From: CAZRQL01 sp964602415
GTDB lineage: Bacteria > Bacteroidota > Bacteroidia > Cytophagales > Flammeovirgaceae
Assembly: GCA_964602415.1 (NCBI GenBank)
Contig: CAZRQL010000028.1
Span: 1-37,446 of the forward strand
DNA length: 37,446 bases
Reading direction: 5' to 3'
Below the pieces are notes generated by a model, which saw nothing but the letters and a program-made list of their open reading frames with translations, had not been told where the DNA came from and did no database searches. Of the stretch, positions 25,001-31,851 are shown in pieces; the first letter of the stretch is position 1, and each line of letters begins with the position of its first letter. A program made the translations under genes and the position numbers.

Positions 25001-25655
25001 TTTTGCAGAACAAAAGGTAACCCAATCACTGCAATTACCCAGCTCAATATTAGAATTTTTGGTGAGTCAAGACGACGAAACTCTTTTTGTGGCTTGCTCC
25101 AACAGCAAACTATACAGAGTTGCGCTTCAAACACCCAACAGCTACCAAATCTCTCTTTCAACCGAACATCCTATCACAGCAATGGCCTACCACAAAGGCT
25201 CACAATATTTGGCAATCGGGCTTGCCAACGGCAAGTTGGGAATCATCAAAGAAAATGAACTGCTACAAAACCAAGATAGTTTACCCATATTTTTGCCTGT
25301 AGCTCATATCGGATCCGTTACAGGTATGGCCTTTTCACCGGACGATAAGTGGTTTGCCAGTGTGGGGCTTGATGGCAAAGCACTTATTTGGAATCTTGAA
25401 CTGAAAAACAAAAACTTTGCAGACTACGAAAATATGAAGCCGGCCAGACTTAGAAATCCTGATGGAAAAATTTTTACCGTGGGCTTTACACAAGACAGCA
25501 AACAAATCATCATGGGAGATGGAAAAAAGCTCTTTTACCGCATTATTGATACTGAAAAAGCCTATCAATCCAACCAATCCAAGATAAAGGAACAAAATCT
25601 TACCGACAAACAATGGAACTATTACAAAAGAGGCAATATAGAAAAACCCAAATAG
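22047..25655 (+). CDS. Triple-TIR transmembrane protein with coiled coil and WD40-like C-terminus
   Basis: Protein of 1202 residues from the ATG at 22047 (GTG at 22041 is an alternative). Three TIR domains lie at about 4-148 (DAFISYGRKES), 222-358 (DLFISYATQD) and 430-563 (EVFISYSRKD). Each keeps the Glu in the position of the TIR NADase catalytic residue: Glu78 (SEYCLKE), Glu295 (SQWCLHE) and Glu502 (SPFCARE). Each TIR is followed by a repeated linker with a W-[ED]-R/S ... LL-x-G ... A-x-x-WL pattern. A basic stretch (KAARAAKIR) precedes one membrane helix (about 630-650). Next come a long Ala/Glu/Lys coiled coil (653-783) and a beta-propeller region with WD40-like blades (GSVTGMAFSPDDKWFASVG near 1094). 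The positive charges suggest cytosolic TIRs and a periplasmic C-terminus. TIR proteins often cleave NAD+ or make cyclic signals in defence. The function here is unproven. The stop overlaps the next gene by 43 bases. Confidence 0.9.
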   Translation: MISFKDAFISYGRKESKHFATRLYNALLQQGYDVWFDQNNIPLGVDFQNQINDGIDKAHNFIFIIAPHAVRSEYCLKEVVLAVQRRKRIIPILHIEPKDDWDKMHPTISKLNWIYMREQADYALPLEEWNVIDDFEKGLSGLISIIESEKQYVEKHTVILNQALEWERRQRQTEALLVGKERMEAENWLKIEFIPPKQPPCEPSVLHCEFIAESKKNGENLMTDLFISYATQDIEIKKKILNSLARYGITCWSNLTDIRSGVDFATSIDMGLEQADKILFLISPDSVKSQWCLHELKYAKALNKTIIPLLIQQTNEADFPAEILGIQYINFLDNIEEGEGKISDFQRDIDDIVSEYYSEHDYYRQHKMILVQALRWERNQKNTSLLLRGFNLEQAKTWLDTGKRRSVAPPLPIHERFIEDSIAQIGQLSTEVFISYSRKDSDLARRLNNDLQTNDKTTWFDQESIAEGSDFETEIFKGIAQADNFLFIISPDAINSPFCAREVEYAASLSKRVITILWRETDPSTMPPSLSAVQWINFIQLGYEKGFAQLIRNLNIDRGYVQEHNKWSQKAIEWDSRSRPNDLLLRGAALDLAEHWLKAAKQSNKQPHPTQLQEQHISQSRKAARAAKIRLLLFGLVFLVVSSLTVFAFWQGKIAEKQRIEAEKQKALAEASAKEAQKERMRAIESEKIALELKAKAEEQEKIARVSEKKASRSAQEAQAQKKVAEAEKARAEVKASEAIEAQNQALLAQKDAEERRLEAQKAKELADQEAENAQKERMKSEFSLYWFNAGRFAKESKDIVNNDVLQTILANTAYKLLNISYKNPLSVREYAPDILEALSLAHAKLENTSIINGELAEASFLGKYAAFSPSEGSLYLAEIVIDSLGRNQTNITLELAIEKDEYITNLLLLAEKDNTYTDIWEDADLDKKRVVFTTSKGRLVLHKPGEFVQPKLLHGETGRANELCISPKYQKLIIAYGSKLVFYSFAEQKVTQSLQLPSSILEFLVSQDDETLFVACSNSKLYRVALQTPNSYQISLSTEHPITAMAYHKGSQYLAIGLANGKLGIIKENELLQNQDSLPIFLPVAHIGSVTGMAFSPDDKWFASVGLDGKALIWNLELKNKNFADYENMKPARLRNPDGKIFTVGFTQDSKQIIMGDGKKLFYRIIDTEKAYQSNQSKIKEQNLTDKQWNYYKRGNIEKPK

Positions 25656-26728
25656 CTTTATTATTGTTTCTTTTTGGGTATTTAGAACCTGTTAGCGCCC
25701 AAAGTGACAAAAGCTATCTCATACAACTCCGACTCAACGAAGCCAACAAGCTCTACGAAATAGGCAGGATGGACTCCTCCTCTAACGTGCTGAATACAAT
25801 CATTGGGGCAAAAAATTTTAAAGATGCAGGCAGGCTATTGAAATCTGAAATTCATAGACTTAACGCTCTTTGTTACCACTACCTCAAAGAAGATAGCCTC
25901 TCAACCCAACAAATTGATGAAATGTTGGTTTACTCGCCTTTTTATGCTACCCGTGAGTCAGACCCTCAGGAGTTTTTGATCAAAATCAGAACCGCTCACC
26001 CTTTGCCCAGGATTATGTTGGGTTTGAAGGCAGGTACCAATGCAACCACCGTAAGGGTTGAAAAAAAGTACTCTATATTTAATTTGACAAATCAACAACA
26101 AAACTCGATTACGGAAAACTATGAAATAGGCCAAGGAATAGATTTAGGCATGTCTTTGCAGTTATATGCCTCTCCTTACTTTTCTTTGATTGCTGAAGCA
26201 GAAGTATCAAGAAACTACTTTGGATACACCTCTACCAACAATTTACTGCTATCAGGCCCCCAAACATACAGCTACAAGATGAGGTACGACTACATTGATG
26301 TCCCCGTAATGCTTGGCATCAATCCCATGCCTCGTTTTGTGTTGAAACCCAGCTTATTTGCAGGGGCTTTTTATCGGTACTTGGCCGGAGCAGGAAAGCA
26401 AATCAGAGGCACGGATTTCCCTTATGCCATCAATTCCAATCGCTTTGGCTACGGGCTGGTCTTAGGTGTAGGCTTATCCTATGACCGTAAAAGAACTCGT
26501 TATTCTTTAAATTACCGCTTCAAATACGGATACAGTTTGGCTAACAACCCCAACAACAGGTACATCAACTCAGATATTAGCGGCGTTTTTATCCTCGAAA
26601 ATTATGATGTGGACAACGATATTTTATTGAATACTTCCAGTATAACCCTCTCGATATTTTATTTATCAAAATTTAAAGTTTTCAGAAAAAAAATTAATCC
26701 CTTTGCTTTGGGATCGCTATTCAAATAG
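25613..26728 (+). CDS. PorT-like outer-membrane beta-barrel protein with TPR-like N-terminus
   Basis: Protein of 371 residues. The first 29 residues are a signal peptide (RKTQIALLLFLFGYLEPVSA). A helical TPR-like part follows (LIQLRLNEANKLYEIGRMDSS to LSTQQIDEMLVYSPFY, then DPQEFLIKIRTAHPLP), and then an outer-membrane barrel with alternating aromatic strands (IMLGLKAGTNATTV, FSLIAEAEVSRNYFGY, DYIDVPVMLGINP, GYGLVLGVGLSYDRK). This helix-plus-barrel arrangement is known for PorT-like/OMP_b-brl proteins of Bacteroidota. The ATG lies 43 bases inside the end of the triple-TIR gene, so the two are almost certainly cotranscribed and perhaps translationally coupled. A lipoprotein gene follows after 6 bases. 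It may be the outer-membrane partner of the TIR protein; no direct evidence shows an interaction. Confidence 0.82.
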   Translation: MELLQKRQYRKTQIALLLFLFGYLEPVSAQSDKSYLIQLRLNEANKLYEIGRMDSSSNVLNTIIGAKNFKDAGRLLKSEIHRLNALCYHYLKEDSLSTQQIDEMLVYSPFYATRESDPQEFLIKIRTAHPLPRIMLGLKAGTNATTVRVEKKYSIFNLTNQQQNSITENYEIGQGIDLGMSLQLYASPYFSLIAEAEVSRNYFGYTSTNNLLLSGPQTYSYKMRYDYIDVPVMLGINPMPRFVLKPSLFAGAFYRYLAGAGKQIRGTDFPYAINSNRFGYGLVLGVGLSYDRKRTRYSLNYRFKYGYSLANNPNNRYINSDISGVFILENYDVDNDILLNTSSITLSIFYLSKFKVFRKKINPFALGSLFK

Positions 26729-26734
26729 AACTAT

Positions 26735-28012
26735 ATGATTGGGAGAAAAATATCGCCGTTATTACTGGTAGGCTTAATGGTACTAATAGGCTGTGAACAA
26801 GAAAAAAAAGTAAATCCAAGTAAAATCACTATTTTTTTCCGGTCTGAAAGCAGTCAGAATACGTTTACTTATGATGCCAAGTTAACAAAAAATGGCTCTA
26901 TACTGGTTTTCTCTACTTTGGGAGAGAGGAATTTTGAAGAATCCTTTTTAGAAAAACCAAATTTCGGATTTCTTTTATTAAACCCTGAGGGAGATGTAGT
27001 TTGGGATTCAATAATCAGCACCGTGCTGCCTCAGGAAAAAATCGGATTTCCTTCGTCTGTAAACCAATCCAATGACTCCACTTACATCTGGGCATGGAAC
27101 CTGACCGATGGACTTTGTTTTATTGTGAAATTAGAGTTGAATTCTAACAACCAAATAAAAAACATCACAGCAAATGAGTTTTTGCAAAACGATAGCCGAT
27201 TTGATACCCTATCGAAAAACTACACTGTTCACCAAATACTTAACACCTCTTCCGGCTTTGCTTTGCTGCTATTAGGGACAAATTATCCCAATTTTTCAGT
27301 TTTGACCATAGAGACAGATAATGAATTTAAGAGCTTACTTTCTGTTCCCGTAGGAACCTCTTTTGATCCCCGTTTATTTTTCAACGAATATGTAGCTGAA
27401 AAAAACTTGCCCCAGAATGTTATATCATATCTTAATAATCACATGGGCATGTTCTCATCTCCAAGAAATCATTTCTACTACGTGGCCCCATGCGACAAAA
27501 CCATGTCTTTTGCCATTTTTTCCACTGAATTCTCAATCCCCATCCTTAGCAGTTACGAACTTGATGTTGTCAGCATTTTCCTCTCTTCCAACAAAAAACT
27601 GAGTGCTTGCCTAACTTTTAAAAACAACCTAAACCTAAACTATTTCATAAAAGATATTACGGAATTTGAGTTTAAAACTTTGACAAAAGAAAATTTAGAG
27701 CAAAGACTCGGGTATGGTAACGTATTTTTGACCAGATCAATGTATCCTGATTTTAAAGTAATCATTGCACAATCTAATATGCAAAATTATGCGGTAGCAG
27801 GAACAACAAGGCTGGAGAGTATCGTTTTAAATGTCATAGCCGGAGGCATTCAATCGGTTGAAAACTTTCAAAACCAAATAAATCCCTACAAATTAAATTC
27901 TGTAATCATGTCAAATCAAGAAGCTGTGCTATTGGGACAAACCAGTGTTTACAGGACTTATAGCAGGACTTTTATGATTCGGATACCTTATGAAGATTTA
28001 TTTGGCAGATAA
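26735..28012 (+). CDS. Uncharacterised lipoprotein of the TIR operon
   Basis: Protein of 425 residues with a clear lipoprotein signal (SPLLLVGLMVLIGCEQEKK, lipidated Cys about 20). The rest is mostly beta-strand sequence with motifs such as LTKNGSILVFSTLGERNFEE, GFLLLNPEGDVVWDSI and VFLTRSMYPDFKVIIAQ, reminiscent of propeller-like repeats. I do not recognise a family. It starts six bases after the PorT-like gene and is third in the operon behind the triple-TIR gene. Its stop lies one base from the converging stop of the next gene, leaving no room for a separate terminator. A periplasmic or outer-membrane sensing role is an inference from position only. Confidence 0.78.
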   Translation: MIGRKISPLLLVGLMVLIGCEQEKKVNPSKITIFFRSESSQNTFTYDAKLTKNGSILVFSTLGERNFEESFLEKPNFGFLLLNPEGDVVWDSIISTVLPQEKIGFPSSVNQSNDSTYIWAWNLTDGLCFIVKLELNSNNQIKNITANEFLQNDSRFDTLSKNYTVHQILNTSSGFALLLLGTNYPNFSVLTIETDNEFKSLLSVPVGTSFDPRLFFNEYVAEKNLPQNVISYLNNHMGMFSSPRNHFYYVAPCDKTMSFAIFSTEFSIPILSSYELDVVSIFLSSNKKLSACLTFKNNLNLNYFIKDITEFEFKTLTKENLEQRLGYGNVFLTRSMYPDFKVIIAQSNMQNYAVAGTTRLESIVLNVIAGGIQSVENFQNQINPYKLNSVIMSNQEAVLLGQTSVYRTYSRTFMIRIPYEDLFGR

Positions 28013-28013
28013 A

Positions 28014-29498
28014 TTATATGACTTTGAAATAATAAATTTTCTCTGAAACAAGTCCTTTTTCATCTACTGCTCTTACTGTTAAAGTAAATAATTGTACCAC
28101 AGGAGATACTGTAAAAGTCGAACCTGTTTGGAATGAACTCAAATCAAAAGGAGTAGTAGGCGCAGTGGTGGAAAATACATTAACTCCCTGCCAAGACACA
28201 TCAATACGAGATAAGCGGTAGTCATCATCAACTTTGCCATCAAAGCGTATCACAGAGCCTGCCGAAACCGACGTAGGAATATTTTCATTTGAGCTAAAAG
28301 CAACTCTCTCTCCACTAACGTAAGTATCTGTAATTTGTATAATAGGCGGCTGGTTTTCTATTATATTGAGTTTGATGGTGTAAAACTCTGAATAGTTGAG
28401 GGCAGTATCTACGGCAAAGAGGGTTACACGAAACACATCTCCAATTCTGGCGGTTCTTGGGGCAGTGAAATTGAGATTCATACCTGCTGCCACCAAATCA
28501 AGTGTCTTCGCTCCACCCGCTAACACGCTATCTACTAATATCAAGTCGCTGTCATCGCGGTTGAAAGCGGCATAAACTGCCAACAGGGCTTTGTCGTCTG
28601 ATGCGGTTGCAGAAGAGATTCTAAAAGTTCCTTCCTGAACAAGTGCCACTTCTCTGCCGGACACAAAACGAGGAGATACCGAGCCAACGGATATGGTTGG
28701 CGGTTGATCATCACAAGTTATCAGTACCCTAATGGTCTGAGTGCGAAGGTTACCGGAAAAAGGATCCGGTGCTGTGGCGCGGTTGTCTATGGCAGAGTCA
28801 TAAGCATAAAAAGTCATGGTCAAAATATCGCCGTCGTTGGATCTGGTGGGTATGACCAAATTGGATTTGAAGAATGTATCCAACGATATAAATCTATTGT
28901 AAAGTACCCTGACAATTTCTTCTTGGTTTTGTCCGTTCAATGTGCCTGAGAAATTTACCCCTACCCTTTTGAGCAATAAGTTGTCTCTTACCCTTCCCGT
29001 TACGCGTACCACTTGAGAGCGGCAGGCTACGTAATCGGCGCGTGGGTCTTGAGATCGAGGCAGTTGCAAGGCCAACCCTTCAAAAGTGGGAGCAATGCTG
29101 TCCGCCTTGAGTTGAAATTTCCAAAAATTCTCCCTCCTATTGTTGTACTTATCTAATACCCTGACCCTTAATTGGTAATCTCCGAGTGTGCTGAATTTGG
29201 GAACCACCACACGAAAGGTGCGCTCCAAACGCCTGCCTTTCACTTTAATGCGCTCAGTATATCTAAAGTCCGAAGCTGTAAGGGCGCGATTTTCTGAAGG
29301 GCGTATGTCTATGCGAACAGAGTCCAAAGAGTTGTTGTCTCGAAAAGCTATTTTAAACACAATCGAGTCATCGTAGTAATACAAGTCTCTAACCCTTACT
29401 TCGCCGTCTTCAATTTCGACAATAGTGGGCAACTTTTCATCTACCAGCGGAATACAACCCACCGCCAAAATCAGTAAAGCCCAAAGAAGTTTTTTCAT
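28014..29498 (-). CDS. Lipoprotein with Ig/cadherin-like beta domains
   Basis: Protein of 494 residues from the ATG at 29498, where MKKLLWALLILAVGC forms a lipoprotein signal; an ATG 48 bases upstream would spoil the signal. The rest is made of beta-rich repeats: VRVRDLYYYDDSIVFKIAFRD, then YQLRVRVLDKYNNRRENFW, VVRVTGRVRDNLLLKRVGV and VSAGSVIRFDGKVDDDYRLS. These are in the style of DUF4625/cadherin-like Ig folds of Bacteroidota surface lipoproteins. I cannot give a more exact family. It ends one base from the converging stop of the TIR-operon lipoprotein. A weak -7-like motif lies just upstream. Confidence 0.75.
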   Translation of the reverse strand: MKKLLWALLILAVGCIPLVDEKLPTIVEIEDGEVRVRDLYYYDDSIVFKIAFRDNNSLDSVRIDIRPSENRALTASDFRYTERIKVKGRRLERTFRVVVPKFSTLGDYQLRVRVLDKYNNRRENFWKFQLKADSIAPTFEGLALQLPRSQDPRADYVACRSQVVRVTGRVRDNLLLKRVGVNFSGTLNGQNQEEIVRVLYNRFISLDTFFKSNLVIPTRSNDGDILTMTFYAYDSAIDNRATAPDPFSGNLRTQTIRVLITCDDQPPTISVGSVSPRFVSGREVALVQEGTFRISSATASDDKALLAVYAAFNRDDSDLILVDSVLAGGAKTLDLVAAGMNLNFTAPRTARIGDVFRVTLFAVDTALNYSEFYTIKLNIIENQPPIIQITDTYVSGERVAFSSNENIPTSVSAGSVIRFDGKVDDDYRLSRIDVSWQGVNVFSTTAPTTPFDLSSFQTGSTFTVSPVVQLFTLTVRAVDEKGLVSEKIYYFKVI

Positions 29499-29675
29499 TT
29501 TGAAGGTATTAAACCAAATGCAAATTAAGGTAAAAACGAAAGTCAATTGATAAGAGGTTCAATCCGATTGATTTTTTTTGAATAATTAAAGCAAAATATT
29601 AGAATTACACTTAATTTTCAGTAAGTTAGACTTTATGCAAAGCTATAAAAAATCAGGATTTACAAAAAAAGCAAT

Positions 29676-30986
29676 TTAGTTAAAAATTTTACCTTCGTTC
29701 AACAGGGTCTGAAGGCTATTTTCGTGGGCACGCAAAATGGCTTGGATGTGCTCCTCACCCAACGCATCAGATATAAACAAACTCTCAAACTGTGAAGGCG
29801 CAAGATAAATTCCTTGCTCAAGCATAAGATGAAAATAGTGTTTGAACAAATCCAAATTGGATGTTTTGGCATCGGCAAAATTGTTGACAGGCTGAGAAGT
29901 AAAAAACAAGGTAATCATCGAGCCAATTTGATTGATGGTGTAATTAAGCCCCAGTTTCTGATTGGTTTTTGCCCAACCTTCTGCTATGGCGGCGGTTTTT
30001 TGCTCGAGCCTTTGGTACACTTGTTTGTCTTCGCGCAATAAAGTAAGCAAAGCAATCCCTGCGGCCATAGCCAACGGATTGCCTGACAAAGTTCCTGCCT
30101 GATAGACTTTGCCGATGGGAGACACGCAATCCATAATCTCTTTCTTGCCCCCATAAGCCCCTACCGGCAATCCGCCCCCTATGATTTTGCCCAAGGTGGT
30201 CAGGTCAGGCTTCAGGCCAAAGAGTCCTTGCGCTCCGGAGGGCGAAAGCCTAAATCCGGTCATGACTTCGTCAAAAATCAGCACAATGCCTTCTTTGTCG
30301 CATAAGTTTCTGAGTGCCTGCAAAAAACCTTGTTCGGGAAGCACACAACCCATATTGCCCACAACAGGCTCAATGATAAGGGCAGCAATTTGGTTTGGAT
30401 TGGCAGCAATCAGATTTTCAACGCTTTGCAGGTCATTGAAAGGTGCTGTCAATGTGTCTTTTGCCGTTCCTTGTGTTACGCCCGGACTGTCCGGTGCCCC
30501 CATCGTAACCGCACCGCTGCCCGCAGCAATCAAAAACGAATCGCCGTGCCCATGATAGCAACCCTCAAACTTGATGATTTTTTCTCTGCCCGTAAAGCCT
30601 CTGGCTACCCTGATGGCCGACATGGTGGCTTCTGTGCCTGAATTGACCATCCTAACTTTTTCGATGCCGGGCACCATTTCTTTGATGAGTTCGGCCATTT
30701 CGATTTCGCGGCGGGTGGGTGCACCAAAAGAAAAAGAATCCCGAGCCGCTCGCTCAACTGCTTCTCTCACAATAGGATGGGCATGTCCCAAAATCATAGG
30801 CCCCCAAGAGTTGATCAGTTCGATATAACGGTTGCCGTCTTCATCAAAAATATACGCACCTTGTGCGCTTTTTATGAAAATCGGGTCGCCACCCACAGCC
30901 CTAAAAGCTCTAACGGGAGAATTTACCCCGCCGGGTATGTGCGTTTGTGCCCTTTGAAAAAGTTCACTACTTATAGAATGATTCAT
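29676..30986 (-). CDS. hemL: Glutamate-1-semialdehyde 2,1-aminomutase
   Basis: Protein of 436 residues, normal length. The family N-terminus AQTHIPGGVNSPVRAF, RMVNSGTEATMSAIRVARG, FEGCYHGHGDSFL, LIFDEVMTGFR and the PLP-binding segment LTTLGKIIGGGLPVGAYGG (Lys267) are all present. It converts glutamate-1-semialdehyde to 5-aminolevulinate in the C5 pathway of heme synthesis and acts in the cytosol. It sits 10 bases after the DUF4412-like gene on the same strand and is probably cotranscribed. The heme supply could serve the diheme enzyme elsewhere in the window, but this is only coincidence of location. Confidence 0.97.
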   Translation of the reverse strand: MNHSISSELFQRAQTHIPGGVNSPVRAFRAVGGDPIFIKSAQGAYIFDEDGNRYIELINSWGPMILGHAHPIVREAVERAARDSFSFGAPTRREIEMAELIKEMVPGIEKVRMVNSGTEATMSAIRVARGFTGREKIIKFEGCYHGHGDSFLIAAGSGAVTMGAPDSPGVTQGTAKDTLTAPFNDLQSVENLIAANPNQIAALIIEPVVGNMGCVLPEQGFLQALRNLCDKEGIVLIFDEVMTGFRLSPSGAQGLFGLKPDLTTLGKIIGGGLPVGAYGGKKEIMDCVSPIGKVYQAGTLSGNPLAMAAGIALLTLLREDKQVYQRLEQKTAAIAEGWAKTNQKLGLNYTINQIGSMITLFFTSQPVNNFADAKTSNLDLFKHYFHLMLEQGIYLAPSQFESLFISDALGEEHIQAILRAHENSLQTLLNEGKIFN

Positions 30987-30996
30987 CTAAAAAACT

Positions 30997-31659
30997 TTAA
31001 TCCATTTTTGTTATAGTGTAGCCTTCAGGAATGACAAACTCTGAGTCAGCAACCGATTTATTTTCAATTTTGGTGGCAACAAAAGTCATTTCCATCAAAA
31101 AGCCGCCTTGGGTGACCTTCATGCTCATTTTGAGGGGTATTCCGTCCATGCCTTTGATGCTGTACTGGTTGCTTTCATTCATTATGTCTGCATACTTGCC
31201 TTTTTGGATTTTCAAATCTTCGTGTACCCAAATTTCTTGTTTTTGTTTTTGGCCTTCAAATTCAAAATCCGCCACATACCTTTGACACTTAAGCCCTGCT
31301 ATTGTGGTGCTTTCTTTTTGTCTTTCCCATTTTATCTCCTTGTTGCTTTTCTTATTGGAAGTTTGCTGCGAAAAATTCTCTACTGCAGCCTTTTTCTCCA
31401 TATCCATCAAGATAATACTCTCCCCCTTCTCTGAATCTGTAATGACATTTTGACGTATAAACCCCATATCCAGCGCAACCCTGGTTTTTGTGCCCTTCAC
31501 ACTCATTGCCATTGACATGGGCAGCCCGTTTAGCATCTGTGCCCCGGGCATATCACCAACATCCATCTTTATCTCGTAATGAACCACACCCGTGAAGTAT
31601 TGAGCAAAGACAAATGATTGGGCAATCAAAAAAGTAGCAACAAAAAATAAATTTCTCAT
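30997..31659 (-). CDS. Exported DUF4412-like protein
   Basis: Protein of 220 residues with a signal peptide (MRNLFFVATFLIAQSFVFA). The mature part begins QYFTGVVHYEIKMDVGDMPG and contains a Met-rich stretch (MLNGLPMSMAMSVKGTKTRV), then TTIAGLKCQRYVADFEFEG and IWVHEDLKIQKGKYADIM. This resembles the DUF4412/GLPGLI-style secreted beta proteins of Bacteroidota, of unknown function. It is followed after 10 bases by hemL. A -7 element lies at 31714-31721. The link to heme synthesis is probably only positional. Confidence 0.75.
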   Translation of the reverse strand: MRNLFFVATFLIAQSFVFAQYFTGVVHYEIKMDVGDMPGAQMLNGLPMSMAMSVKGTKTRVALDMGFIRQNVITDSEKGESIILMDMEKKAAVENFSQQTSNKKSNKEIKWERQKESTTIAGLKCQRYVADFEFEGQKQKQEIWVHEDLKIQKGKYADIMNESNQYSIKGMDGIPLKMSMKVTQGGFLMEMTFVATKIENKSVADSEFVIPEGYTITKMD

Positions 31660-31713
31660 ATTGTATTAGTTAAATTATCGAAAAGTAAAAACATACTACC
31701 CATAGAAACTCCA

Positions 31714-31721
31714 CAAAATTA
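31714..31721 (-). promoter_or_regulatory. Bacteroidota -7 element (TAATTTTG) upstream of the DUF4412-like/hemL pair
   Basis: A perfect TAnnTTTG match on the minus strand ends 54 bases before the ATG at 31659. A -33 TTG at the ideal spacing is not seen. Confidence 0.4.
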
Positions 31722-31851
31722 GCAATCTGTATCTCAAATCATAGTGAAAAAAGTTCTGAAAACTTTGTTTTCGTATTTTTAATTGATTTAGTCATTATTC
31801 TTTGGAGTTAAATAGTTTGATTTGTTGTTTTGCTCATAAAGCATCACCGAC

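Noticed and set aside
29499..29546. Upstream start for the Ig-like lipoprotein
   Set aside because: It would add residues before a good lipoprotein signal and destroy its usual layout.
29550..29590. Possible hairpin downstream of hemL
   Set aside because: The stem (TCAA/TTGA) is only four pairs and not placed directly after the stop, so I do not call a terminator.
31790..31825. Possible rel/spoT promoter motifs (ATTCTTTG, ATAGTTTG)
   Set aside because: Each misses two positions of the TAnnTTTG consensus and no paired TTG fits, so no promoter is called.
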